This document shows, piece after piece, positions 44,940-52,431 of a stretch of DNA of 52,431 nucleotides (position 1 is the first letter of the stretch; each line of letters opens with the position of its first letter). The translations under genes were made by a program, and so were the position numbers. Where the stretch lies: assembly GCA_903909435.1 (NCBI GenBank), contig CAIVVT010000102.1:1-52431 (forward strand). Reading direction: 5' to 3'. This DNA is from an uncultured Acidobacteriia bacterium. GTDB taxonomy: Bacteria > Acidobacteriota > Terriglobia > Bryobacterales > Bryobacteraceae. The notes beneath the pieces are model-generated. The model was not told where the DNA came from. It ran no database searches and was given only the letters and a program-made list of their open reading frames with translations.

Positions 44940-46247
44940 TTAACTCCTATGTGAGCCAGGCTCACGGGTATTCGTGAGCGGCTCAAGCTCCCGCTCTTGC
45001 GGGAATAGCGACAAGTAACGGAACGAAAACGAATAGACCAGCACGCCGAAGGCTATCACGGCTCCGAATGTCGCGAACTCCTGCCAACTTGGCCAGTAGC
45101 TCAGGAACTCATCGAACGCTAGCGTGGGGACGGCCAGTGTCTGAATAGTGAGCACGAAGCGGTTGAGCGCTACGCCGGCACAGGCCAGCGCCGCGGCGCT
45201 CATCAGCCAAACCCGCTTCGCTCGCAGGTCGGGCCGCAGCAGAATCAGAGCCGGCACCAGCCCACAGAGAATGATCTCGGCCAGCAGCATCCATGTGCCG
45301 AAGGGACTCCACTGGTAGAAGCGATGTGCCGGGAAACCGTGCGAGGGCGAAGTCTGGTTCACCCAGACGAGCGTGTCGATGGACTTGAGCAGAACATAGA
45401 ACACCAGCAGCCGGCCGGAAATCGACCCGAGTTTGTCGTACACGCGGGCGGCGACCAGGCGCCTGCCAGTGACCTTCTCGACTAGTCCGCTGGTCAATGC
45501 TATGAAGCTCGGACCAACCGCTGCCGCCGAGAGGACGAACAGGAAGAAAGTGGACGGCCAAATCGCGAAGCCATCCCGGAAGGCGAACGGACGCCCGCGC
45601 AGAACGCCGAACAAGCCGCCGAGTGAACCTTGATGGAAGAAGGACAGGAACGTGCCGACTCCGGCAAACACGGCCATCACTTTGTGCAGCTCGAATTCGA
45701 ACACGAGCGCACCTGTGGTTTGCCGCAGCTTGCGATTCTTGAGCAATTGCGGGACGTACTCGATCATCAGCACGCACAGGTAGCAGGTGATGCAGAACGT
45801 CACTTCGGTCAGCATCGAGTGAACGTTGGGGTAGGCGAAGGTGTACCAGAAACGCAGCGGCTGGCCGACGTCCACCGCCAGCGCGCACATCGCTCCGCTA
45901 TAGCAAACCAGGCCGATTACAACGGCGCTTTGGATCACGGCGCGCAGTTCGGTTATGCGCAGGATGTACAGCAGGAAGCCCGTGAAGAACGCCCCCGCGC
46001 CGAGCGCGATCACCGTCAGGTCAAGGAAGATCCACAGCCCGAAGGCAAACCGGTTGTCCATGTTGGTTTGGTTCAAGCCGCGCGCGAGGCAGAGGAACGC
46101 CGCGTAGAGACCAAACACGAGGAGTACCGCCCAGGGCGCGACCCAGAGCGAGAACTGCGAGAGCGAGCAGCGCTTCAGGCCGCGCAGGATCAACTCGCGG
46201 TCCGCCGGTGCGGCGCTGGCACGCATTGACAGAGTGCTGCTAGCCAC
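44940..46247 (-). CDS. NrfD/PsrC-family membrane quinone-interacting subunit
   Basis: A polytopic inner-membrane protein of 435 residues in the NrfD/PsrC/ActC family, which oxidises or reduces quinone in complexes such as polysulfide reductase, Qrc and alternative complex III. About ten membrane helices are visible, for example PWAVLLVFGLYAAFLCLARG, LWIFLDLTVIALGAGAFF and TFFLFVLSAAAVGPSFI. Start choice: GTG 46247 has AGGGGG six bases upstream and overlaps the ferredoxin stop by eight bases, as GTGGCTAG; the ATG at 46277 would add ten residues. It has no haem and presumably passes electrons to the adjacent ferredoxin. Confidence 0.9.
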   Translation of the reverse strand: MASSTLSMRASAAPADRELILRGLKRCSLSQFSLWVAPWAVLLVFGLYAAFLCLARGLNQTNMDNRFAFGLWIFLDLTVIALGAGAFFTGFLLYILRITELRAVIQSAVVIGLVCYSGAMCALAVDVGQPLRFWYTFAYPNVHSMLTEVTFCITCYLCVLMIEYVPQLLKNRKLRQTTGALVFEFELHKVMAVFAGVGTFLSFFHQGSLGGLFGVLRGRPFAFRDGFAIWPSTFFLFVLSAAAVGPSFIALTSGLVEKVTGRRLVAARVYDKLGSISGRLLVFYVLLKSIDTLVWVNQTSPSHGFPAHRFYQWSPFGTWMLLAEIILCGLVPALILLRPDLRAKRVWLMSAAALACAGVALNRFVLTIQTLAVPTLAFDEFLSYWPSWQEFATFGAVIAFGVLVYSFSFRYLSLFPQERELEPLTNTREPGSHRS

Positions 46248-46995
46248 GATGAGCCCCCTCGGCTGTTCCAGATGCATTCCCCGACGCCGCCCTGACCCAG
46301 TCGCGGCGGGAACGGTAGTAGACCTTGGGCGCAGTTCCGATCGAATCGAGCAGCCGGAATGAGCCTTTCTCCCGGGCCAGTTCGTTGACAGAAGTCGCGG
46401 AGTTGTTCAAATCGCCGAATGTGATGGCGCGGGATGGGCAGGCCTCGACGCAGGCCGGAGTGTATTCCACCGGCCCGGTTTTTCCGTTGGCCACCGCAAG
46501 TTCCTTAGCCTCGTGCCAGCGGCCATGGCAGAAGTTGCACTTCTCCACGACGCCTCGCATGCGTGGAGCGACCGACGGGTTTAAGGTCTTTTCCAGCCCA
46601 TCCGGCCAGGTCGGGTCGCCCCAGTTGAAGTACCTCGCATGGTACGGGCAGGCCGCCATGCAATACCGGCAGCCCAGGCAGCGCTGCGGGATCTGGCCAA
46701 CAATACCGGTGGCCGGATCGAGTTCGACGGCGTTCTGGGGACAAACAGCGGCGCACGGCGTCTCATCCTCGCACTGCTGACACATCATCGGCACGAACGC
46801 CGTACCGCCGGCGTGCTCGTAGCGGATCACGCGCATGGGTGTGATGCCGGTGCGTTCGTTCGCCGTTGGAGCGGCCGGCGGAACGTTGTTCTCCACGGCG
46901 CAGGCGATCATGCAGGCGCCGCAGCCGGTGCAGCGGTCGATGTCCACCACCATGCCGTAGCGCGCGTTGTTCGAATTGTCCTTGTGCGCGATCAT
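46240..46995 (-). CDS. Four-cluster ferredoxin-type electron-transfer subunit
   Basis: A 251-residue Fe-S protein of the DMSO-reductase B/PsrB/QrcC type. Sixteen cysteines are arranged for four [4Fe-4S] clusters: Cys22/25/28/32, Cys72/75/81/85, Cys106/109/112/116 and Cys153/156/182/186. The motifs CTGCGACMIAC, CQQCEDETPCAAVCP and CLGCRYCMAACP are diagnostic. There is no signal sequence, so it would be exported with its Tat partner, as in related complexes. The ATG at 46995 overlaps the molybdopterin-like gene's stop (ATGA), which supports that start over an upstream ATG at 47049. Confidence 0.93.
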   Translation of the reverse strand: MIAHKDNSNNARYGMVVDIDRCTGCGACMIACAVENNVPPAAPTANERTGITPMRVIRYEHAGGTAFVPMMCQQCEDETPCAAVCPQNAVELDPATGIVGQIPQRCLGCRYCMAACPYHARYFNWGDPTWPDGLEKTLNPSVAPRMRGVVEKCNFCHGRWHEAKELAVANGKTGPVEYTPACVEACPSRAITFGDLNNSATSVNELAREKGSFRLLDSIGTAPKVYYRSRRDWVRAASGNASGTAEGAHRG

Positions 46996-48905
46996 GCCCG
47001 CACGACCTTTCGGACTTGAGCGCTCCAGGCCCCGTCCCGCGGCTCGCACAGCGCGAACCAGGCTTGTCCAGCGACCATCTGCAGCACTCCCGGCTGCACT
47101 GCGTTGTCGAGCGCGACCTCAGCCACGCACTCGCCGCAGGCGCTGGCTATGCGGGCGCGAGAGCCGTGCTCCAGCGAGAGTTGCCGCGCCGTATCGGGAT
47201 GCACGAAAACCTGTTGTGCGCGGGGTTTCAAGCTCGACTCCACCCACAGCTTCGTCATCAGCGGCGAGACGTCGGCCCCCATCCAGGCGACGGGCAGCAA
47301 CTGCAGTTTCGAAGTTCCTGCCTGCATCTGGAGCGGAGGCTGAGGCGTCACGCTAGCTTTGAATGCCAAGGCCTGGGAATCGTCCTGCCAGCGTCCACCA
47401 GCCACTGCGGCGGACCAAAACTCGTCTTCGTTCTTGAGGGAGGCCGGCGCCACTGGGTCGCCGGCTGCCGGGCGTATCTGCCCGCGCTTGCCGGTGTAGA
47501 TGGCCCCGGCCCGCTCCTTGAGCCGCGCTTCGAGCTTCGTATCGTCCCCGGCCAAGCTCCCGAACCACTCGACCGGCTCGACCGCATTGGCTGCAGGCGG
47601 GACCAGGGGCAATGACAGTGCGAAGCGGGCCGTGGCGGAGCCGGGAGGCGTTGGCACGTCGTGCAGGCCTTCAAGATAGGTGACAGCGGGCAGCGCGTAG
47701 TTCGACTTCCTCGCCAGACCGTTGGTGGACCACGCCGCAGTGACGACCACGGCTCCCGGCGCGAGCTTGGCCGCGATCATCTTCCAGGGCAACGGAGCGC
47801 CGGGCGTTCCGTCGTCGATGAACAGGAATCCGATCGACGCGTCGGGTGCGGCGCTAAACGCAGTCTCTGCCGCCAGGGGTCCCCAGGCTTGCGGCAGCGG
47901 CGTTTCCCGGCGGCCAACGATGCCGCCCTTACGGCCGATCGCCCCGAGGCGCGCGTTGAGGCAGGCCACGGCGCGCAGCGTTTCATTGGCGGGTGGGCCG
48001 AGAACCGGGTGGGTATCCGCCACCACTACGGCGTTCATCCTCAACAAAACAATCGCGGCCGAGGATAGCTCGGTCTCGCGGATCCCGGTGAGTTGCGCAG
48101 CCTGACGCATACCGGTTTGATCGCCGTCGATGGCCGCGACGAGTCCCGCTGCGAACGCCGTTTCCGAGCCAGGACGAATGCGGAACCAACGCTCTGCAGC
48201 CAAAGCCGTAGCCGACTCCAACGCTTCGGCATGCCACAGTTGGAACTTGCGCGCAAGATTCAACATCCGGCCCGGAGCGTCCCAGGCTTCGAGCACCGGC
48301 GTGCCGATGCTCAGCAGGATTCCGGCATTGTCGAGATCGAAGGCCGGGACCGTCCCACCCGCCGCCGAGCCGGCGACCGATTGCAGCGTGGGTCCCAGAG
48401 TAGGCGTGATCGTCAAGTACTTCCCGCCCAGTTTATGCAGGTGCTTGCGGTAGAGCAGCGAAGCGGTCCGGCCGGGCCGCAAGTCAAGCACGGCGAGCGT
48501 GCCTTGCTTGCGTGCGATTGCCTTTGCAGCGGCCTCCGTAGCGGCGTTCGCGGCGCAGGGTCGGCCGCCCTGCATGGTCGCCCTCAAACGGGCAGGATGG
48601 AATGCCAGGTGGTGTCCGCACAATCCTGCCGGGCACAGCGGCTCGGTCTGGTCACCTTGTGGAGCGGCCCAGAGGCTGACGGGTTGCGTCCCAACCAAGC
48701 GGGCGCGTACGGCGCATCCTGCGGGGCAGAGTTCGCAGGTTGTGGGCTTGTAGGAAATCTCACCGCGCGGCGTTTTGGGAATCCAGGACCAGTTTTGACT
48801 CCACAGAGCGGAGTCGCCAACTAGTTGCCAGGGTGCGGGTGAGAACGCCAAACCGGCGCCTACGCCGCCGGCTACGATCAAGAAGTCTCTACGTAGAGCG
48901 ACCAT
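46992..48905 (-). CDS. Molybdopterin-oxidoreductase-like large subunit, Tat-exported
   Basis: A 637-residue protein of the MopB family. The N-terminus carries a Tat motif, LRRDFLIVAGGVGAGLA. Cys57, Cys60, Cys64 and Cys91 (CELCPAGC, then LCPAGLC) keep the CX2CX3CX26C spacing for one [4Fe-4S] cluster. The body is shorter than typical catalytic members (usually above 700 residues), and no conserved Cys, Sec or Ser for molybdenum is evident, which fits the cofactor-free large subunits of Qrc and alternative complex III. With the ferredoxin and NrfD genes directly downstream it forms the complex core. The start is ATG 48905, 40 bp after the cytochrome gene. Confidence 0.85.
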   Translation of the reverse strand: MVALRRDFLIVAGGVGAGLAFSPAPWQLVGDSALWSQNWSWIPKTPRGEISYKPTTCELCPAGCAVRARLVGTQPVSLWAAPQGDQTEPLCPAGLCGHHLAFHPARLRATMQGGRPCAANAATEAAAKAIARKQGTLAVLDLRPGRTASLLYRKHLHKLGGKYLTITPTLGPTLQSVAGSAAGGTVPAFDLDNAGILLSIGTPVLEAWDAPGRMLNLARKFQLWHAEALESATALAAERWFRIRPGSETAFAAGLVAAIDGDQTGMRQAAQLTGIRETELSSAAIVLLRMNAVVVADTHPVLGPPANETLRAVACLNARLGAIGRKGGIVGRRETPLPQAWGPLAAETAFSAAPDASIGFLFIDDGTPGAPLPWKMIAAKLAPGAVVVTAAWSTNGLARKSNYALPAVTYLEGLHDVPTPPGSATARFALSLPLVPPAANAVEPVEWFGSLAGDDTKLEARLKERAGAIYTGKRGQIRPAAGDPVAPASLKNEDEFWSAAVAGGRWQDDSQALAFKASVTPQPPLQMQAGTSKLQLLPVAWMGADVSPLMTKLWVESSLKPRAQQVFVHPDTARQLSLEHGSRARIASACGECVAEVALDNAVQPGVLQMVAGQAWFALCEPRDGAWSAQVRKVVRA

Positions 48906-48945
48906 GGCTAAGACACCTTTCTTGCTGGAGTTGGCATGGGGTGGC

Positions 48946-49506
48946 TCACTTGTGGCAATCGAGGCAGGCGTGGCGCATGCCCCGCTGTTCGTGGCAGTGG
49001 ACGCAGGCGTCCATCCGCATGCCGCTCTTGCCCGGCCGACCCATCACGTCGCGGCTGTAACCGCTGATGCGATTCACCTCGAGCAAAGGGAGTTTGTCGG
49101 ATTTGCCCTGCCCGCCGTGGCAGTTTTCGCAACCAAGCTTGGCTCGCATGATGTGCGCTCCGTGGGGAAACCAGGCGTTATCGGGCTGGCGGGCGTAGGA
49201 AAGCCATTGCGGCTCGCGGTTGGGGGTGACGTAATCGGCGATAAAAGCAGCTTCCGCTTTAGTCTCGCCCATCGCGGCGGTGTGGCACTCGGCGCACTTG
49301 GCCAAGGCCGGAATGCCCGCGAAACTGCCATCGGCGCGCAGGCTGTGGCAATCGGTGCAGGCCATCCCGCCCTTCTCGTTATGCACCTTGTGACTGAAGG
49401 CAACCGGTTGCGTCTGTTGGCGGTAAAGCACTCGCGGCGTGCCCAGCCAGCCTGCCGTGGAGGCGAGCGCGGCCGCCGCAGCAAAGAGCATCAGTCCACG
49501 GATCAT
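48946..49506 (-). CDS. Membrane-anchored pentaheme c-type cytochrome
   Basis: A 186-residue cytochrome with an N-terminal membrane anchor (MLFAAAAALASTAGWL) and five CxxCH haem sites at residues 50-54, 71-75, 126-130, 168-172 and 181-185. Additional histidines, as in FSHKVH and FPHGAHIM, can be the distal ligands of a class III/c7-like fold. The layout matches ActA/QrcA-type subunits; ActA is pentaheme and QrcA hexaheme. It begins at ATG 49506, overlapping the GcvH-like gene by four bases. Confidence 0.9.
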   Translation of the reverse strand: MIRGLMLFAAAAALASTAGWLGTPRVLYRQQTQPVAFSHKVHNEKGGMACTDCHSLRADGSFAGIPALAKCAECHTAAMGETKAEAAFIADYVTPNREPQWLSYARQPDNAWFPHGAHIMRAKLGCENCHGGQGKSDKLPLLEVNRISGYSRDVMGRPGKSGMRMDACVHCHEQRGMRHACLDCHK

Positions 49507-50459
49507 CTTCGGTCCCCTTTCCCGGCGTCCGTTGCCTGATGCGGGCGCGCTGCATCGGCCGCCGGGGACAGGAAGCCACTGAAAAGTACAAGCGCGTCTT
49601 CGCGACGCAGTTTGTCGAGCAGGCCCGGCACGATCATCCCGCCATCCGCGCAGCAACCGCTGCGCTCCTGGACAAACTCATTCAACTGGCGCGTTTCGTC
49701 CTGCATCCAGAGCGCCGCCTGCTCGCCGGTCACCAGACCCGTGGTATCCACCCCGGTTCCCGCGAACAGCCAGCCGCGCCCGTACGGGTCGGTCGAGAGG
49801 CGCGATGGGTCGGAGCGCAGCATCAGGTTGCAGGCGCTGATCTTCATCGGGCGCGGAAACACGACTTGCCAGTCGGAGCCACCCGCACGAACCACTGCGG
49901 TTGCGCTTAACTTGCCCCTGCCTAGCCCCTGCGAACCAGGCATGGTGATGAAATCGACGCGTTCGATGCGGCCCAGTAAGCGTGAAAACAGCGCGTCGAT
50001 GCCGACGTGGCACAGGCCGTCTTCCGCCTGGTCCAGCCACATATGATTCGCGGCATACTGCAGCGCCGGGGGCACGGGCAAGGCGTCTTCCGTACTTTGC
50101 GCGCCATTGCGGTGGGCACTCGCTTCCGTTAGGTCGAGGTAAAGATCGCAATAACGGTAGGCTCCGCAGCCGCACTTCGAAACCGAGGCCTCGCTCCACG
50201 GAACATACCGTTGCACCGGACTTGCCGAGCAGAACTGCATCAACGACTCCTGCAGGTAAGGGCAGGTCGGCGCTCCGCTACAGTCCTGGTGCTGCTCTTG
50301 AAACGCGGCGCAGGTTGTGAATTGCGTGGTGGCGCACCGTCCGGCGTCGGCAGGCGAAAGGTGCGGAATCAACTTCCGTACGGAAGCCACGCGGCACGAC
50401 CGGACCTGCGATTCGTTCAAGAAGGGGCAGTGCATGACGACCTCGTCGAGCCGCGTCAC
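49503..50459 (-). CDS. Cys-rich GcvH-like protein, second gene of the redox operon
   Basis: A 318-residue soluble protein. Residues 1-105 hold many cysteines in a repeated pattern (HCPFLNESQVRSC, then CPYLQESLMQFC, and CGCGAYRYCDLYL), possibly a metal or Fe-S site. Residues 130-235 resemble glycine-cleavage H protein: NHMWLDQAEDGLCHVGIDALFSRLLG, FPRPMKISACN, and DPYGRGWLF near its end. The lipoyl-lysine position is Gly194. No signal or membrane segment is seen. It overlaps both neighbours by four bases. Its pairing with a second GcvH-like protein at the operon's end is unexplained. Confidence 0.78.
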   Translation of the reverse strand: MTRLDEVVMHCPFLNESQVRSCRVASVRKLIPHLSPADAGRCATTQFTTCAAFQEQHQDCSGAPTCPYLQESLMQFCSASPVQRYVPWSEASVSKCGCGAYRYCDLYLDLTEASAHRNGAQSTEDALPVPPALQYAANHMWLDQAEDGLCHVGIDALFSRLLGRIERVDFITMPGSQGLGRGKLSATAVVRAGGSDWQVVFPRPMKISACNLMLRSDPSRLSTDPYGRGWLFAGTGVDTTGLVTGEQAALWMQDETRQLNEFVQERSGCCADGGMIVPGLLDKLRREDALVLFSGFLSPAADAARPHQATDAGKGDRR

Positions 50460-50770
50460 TTGCCGGTCTGGCGCGGGCGCCTGGCGGTCTTTTGCGGGGC
50501 TGTGGCCGGCTTGTTTACCGGCTCGCCGCCGTCGGCCATGGTCAAGCCCAGGCCCGGCATTTCGAACATGTGACCGTCGAAACCCTTCACAAGGGAGCCA
50601 ACTTCGCTGTCCAAGCTGCGGCTAAGGGACCGTTTGCGAGCCCGCTCGCGCAGATCCTGAAACACACCGTAGCCGATGGCGGCGACGCACACCAGGGTCA
50701 CCAGACCGAGGCTCAGGTTGATGATGTTCAACCACAACGTCTGCGAATCGCTCCAATTCACACCGAACAT
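50456..50770 (-). CDS. Small single-TM protein, first gene of the redox operon
   Basis: A 104-residue protein with one membrane helix (about residues 11-38, INLSLGLVTLVCVAAIGYGVF), a basic cytosolic flank (RERARKRSL) and a Pro/Lys-rich end. GGAGG lies five bases before the ATG at 50770. It overlaps the next gene by four bases (ATGA). Probably a small structural or assembly subunit of the complex; its family is not recognised. Confidence 0.7.
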   Translation of the reverse strand: MFGVNWSDSQTLWLNIINLSLGLVTLVCVAAIGYGVFQDLRERARKRSLSRSLDSEVGSLVKGFDGHMFEMPGLGLTMADGGEPVNKPATAPQKTARRPRQTGK

Positions 50771-50871
50771 AAGCACCTCCAGGCGGTCTTCCGTCAAGCG
50801 AGGGTATGCAAGCCGAGGGCCAATTCGCAAGTGTTGAAAACAAAGAGGCTTCGCGCAGGGCCAAGCTGTGC

Positions 50872-50913
50872 CGTGTAGGCTTTTCAGATTGACTAATCTG
50901 AAATTCCTACACG
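50872..50913. promoter_or_regulatory. Strong inverted repeat upstream of the redox operon
   Basis: The arms 50872-50890 and 50895-50913 pair at 17 of 19 positions: an outer block CGTGTAGG/CCTACACG and an inner block TTTCAGATT/AATCTGAAA, separated by a two-base mismatch, with a GACT loop. It has no following T-run. It lies 102 bp before the first operon gene and may be an operator. The surrounding gap, 50771-51375, holds no gene I can support. Confidence 0.6.
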
Positions 50914-51375
50914 AATATTCACATAGTGCCTTTCCCGATTGAAGCCGGAAAACACGAATCAGGGCGTGGGAATTTCGAGGTCGAACGAGTACTCGTGGTC
51001 TCGCTCACGCCTGCCGCAAACGCTAAGCTACTTGAGGCTCTTGCACCCTATTGGCACCAAACGGGTGCGACGCGCGAACAGTCAGCGTGAAGTGCGCGTG
51101 CCGGGCAGCGTCGTTTCCCTGCGGGCGATGATCCAATGTGGTTGGCTGTGGGCGGACTACGCTCGACCGGAGCTTCCGCCCGAAGGACTCGCTCGTCGCC
51201 TCAATCAAATTCTGCTCCAGGGTATGAAGAACCGAGTCGGCTCCGCCCGACCGTGTCTGTCGTCCCTGCCTGGCAGATGCCATATCGGCCGTCGAAGCGT
51301 CGGTGGTCCGTTCAGCTGCCCCGCCGAACTTCAAGCCGTCGTACCTGGGAGGCCCCGACCCACAATGGCCCTAAG

Positions 51376-51870
51376 CTACGGCGCGATATAGATCGTGGTA
51401 TGCCTTCCTCCGAACGCAGATCCGATGCCCGCGCCAACCAGAGCACCGAGTACAGCGGACACGGTGGTAATCGCCGGCTTCAGGTTTCGGAAGTCACCAC
51501 CGCTTTCGTTGGCAACGCCTTGTCCAATCCCCAGACCCACACCGGCGCCGGCGCCAGCTCCAATGGCTGCGCCGATCCACAGGCACTTGTGGCGATCGGA
51601 CGGGCGCAATTGAACACGCACCACTTCTGTCCGCAATATGGCGATCTCCCGCTGTTTCTCGCGCAGGCTTATAGAGTGCTCAGTGAAACAAATGAAGGCC
51701 CCACGCAGTGGCTTACCGGTAGTCTTTGTGATTTCAATCTCCTGCCCAACGGCGAGCTGCGTCAAGTTCTGCCAGGATTTGAGGTTGCTGTCCTTCGCCA
51801 GCATCAAAGCCGGATCCAGCAGAGCCATCCCGACAATTCCCACAACCCATTTCGCCGAGGACATTCTCAT
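51376..51870 (-). CDS. Exported glycine-zipper protein
   Basis: A 164-residue protein with a signal sequence (SSAKWVVGIVGMALLDPALMLA) and two glycine-zipper segments, AAIGAGAGAGVGLGIGQG and SAVLGALVGAGIGSAFGG, which form packed membrane-associated helices. Between them and the signal lies a soluble domain with an Sm-like strand pattern (VGQEIEITKTTGKPLRGAFI). The gene is probably envelope-located; its function is unknown. ATG 51870 or 51864 may start it. Confidence 0.72.
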   Translation of the reverse strand: MRMSSAKWVVGIVGMALLDPALMLAKDSNLKSWQNLTQLAVGQEIEITKTTGKPLRGAFICFTEHSISLREKQREIAILRTEVVRVQLRPSDRHKCLWIGAAIGAGAGAGVGLGIGQGVANESGGDFRNLKPAITTVSAVLGALVGAGIGSAFGGRHTTIYIAP

Positions 51871-51892
51871 ATCCTGCCGAGTGTAGCACCGA

Positions 51893-52120
51893 GTGCAAAG
51901 CCAGGCGCCCAGACTCGAAGCGCGATTCCCAGACTGTTCATGCTATGCCCTGAGGGGCTGGCCCGCGATCAAAGTGCTGTTAATGTCGGGATACGACGAA
52001 CAGAACATCGCGCACCACGCGACTACGTCGCAGTGCGTGGGGTATATCCAAAGGCCATTTGGTCCGGACGATCTGGCTGCCAAGATCCGAACTACGCTGA
52101 ATCCCGTGAGCGCTACGTGA
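51893..52120 (+). pseudogene. Remnant of a response-regulator receiver domain
   Basis: The translated sequence ends in a clear receiver C-terminal half: IKVLLMSGYDEQ, then GYIQRPFGPDDLAAKIRTTL, with the Ser switch residue. The conserved Lys is Arg (QRPF). The phospho-Asp half is absent and the upstream residues (before about 51950) do not match a receiver. Its stop is one base from that of the IS66 remnant on the opposite strand. Confidence 0.65.
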
Positions 52121-52121
52121 A

Positions 52122-52431
52122 CTACAGGTTTCCGAACTCGGACTGCGCGGCCTGACGGCGCTTCCATTCGTCCGGCAGCCACGCTGGAAACTCACCTCGG
52201 CGCGCCGAGGGCAGATTCACGAGCAACTGCGTGAGGTAGAGTTGCGGGTCCACGTCGTGCCGCCGGCACGAACTGGTCAGACTCGCCAGAATCGCGGCGC
52301 TTCGGCCTCCGCGCGCATTACCGATGAAGAGCGAGTTCTTGCGATTGAGCACGATGCGTTTCATTTCGCGCTCGCAAATATAATGCCGCGTGCCGGATTA
52401 TGCCGCGCGGGGCTGCACTCCATGAGTAAAC
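52122..52431 (-). pseudogene. IS66-family transposase, C-terminal remnant
   Basis: The product from 52364 down (MKRIVLNRKNSLF, ARGGRSAAILASLTSSCRR, DPQLYLTQLLVNLP and ending at WLPDEWKRR) is the C-terminal end of IS66 transposases. The same frame continues upstream as a few residues (RHYICERE) to an in-frame TAA near 52390, so the gene is broken or truncated. The window edge hides the rest. No terminal inverted repeat was recognised. Confidence 0.8.

Noticed and set aside
50939..51391. Rightward open frame of 150 codons in the gap after the redox operon
   Set aside because: Irregular residue make-up, no recognisable domain and overlap with the end of the glycine-zipper gene.
1..52431. tRNA, rRNA and CRISPR arrays
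   Set aside because: I saw no cloverleaf-like, rRNA-like or regularly spaced repeat sequences on reading; weak cases cannot be excluded without a dedicated scan.

Overview
The window looks like chromosomal DNA of a Gram-negative, high-GC soil bacterium, most probably an Acidobacteriota member of the Bryobacter/Solibacter type. This rests on gene content, not on a database match: two very large Oar-type outer-membrane receptors, a von Willebrand-like secreted protein, a CRTAC1-type FG-GAP protein, LpxD and BamD (outer membrane), and a membrane-bound redox operon with paired GcvH-like proteins. No rRNA, tRNA or CRISPR array was seen.

1-13.7 kb is mostly housekeeping. It holds the start of glmS (cut by the left edge), purS, a secreted CBM9-like protein, a WalJ-type metallo-hydrolase with an apparent non-canonical start, purB and a degenerate response regulator. 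A leftward block follows (rsmB-rpe, then bamD-receiver-yajQ-hydrolase), then rightward ttcA and a phosphate-transport pair (DUF47-pit), and a cyclase-family hydrolase.

13.7-24.7 kb is a secretion and uptake region. A 1147-residue TonB-dependent receptor reads leftward and faces a LacI-type regulator across an intergenic region with three LacI-like operators. Downstream are a secreted alkaline-phosphatase-like protein, an unrecognised protein, a CRTAC1 protein, a predicted outer-membrane barrel and a GDSL esterase.

24.8-29.3 kb carries dacB (PBP4), apaG and a three-gene TPR/periplasmic-protein operon. 29.3-37.2 kb is a tightly packed leftward series, lpxD-LOG-PP2C phosphatase-K+ channel-nnr-tsaE-AI-2E transporter, with four-base start/stop overlaps at most junctions. 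37.3-41.9 kb is a rightward trio: an Oar-like barrel without a recognisable plug, a VWFA-like protein and a coiled-coil membrane protein. 42.1-42.8 kb is more AT-rich and carries an orphan gene behind a good sigma70-like promoter.

44.1-50.8 kb is the most notable part: a seven-gene, translationally coupled leftward operon. In order of transcription it encodes a one-TM protein, a Cys-rich GcvH-like protein, a pentaheme cytochrome c, a Tat-exported molybdopterin-oxidoreductase-like subunit, a four-cluster ferredoxin, an NrfD/PsrC membrane subunit and a second, membrane-anchored GcvH-like protein. The core resembles the Qrc/alternative-complex-III family of quinone-linked complexes. The two flanking GcvH-like proteins lack the lipoyl lysine and are unexplained. 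A strong hairpin lies about 100 bp upstream of its first gene. The right edge (51.4-52.4 kb) holds a glycine-zipper protein and two gene remnants, a receiver-domain tail and an IS66 transposase tail.
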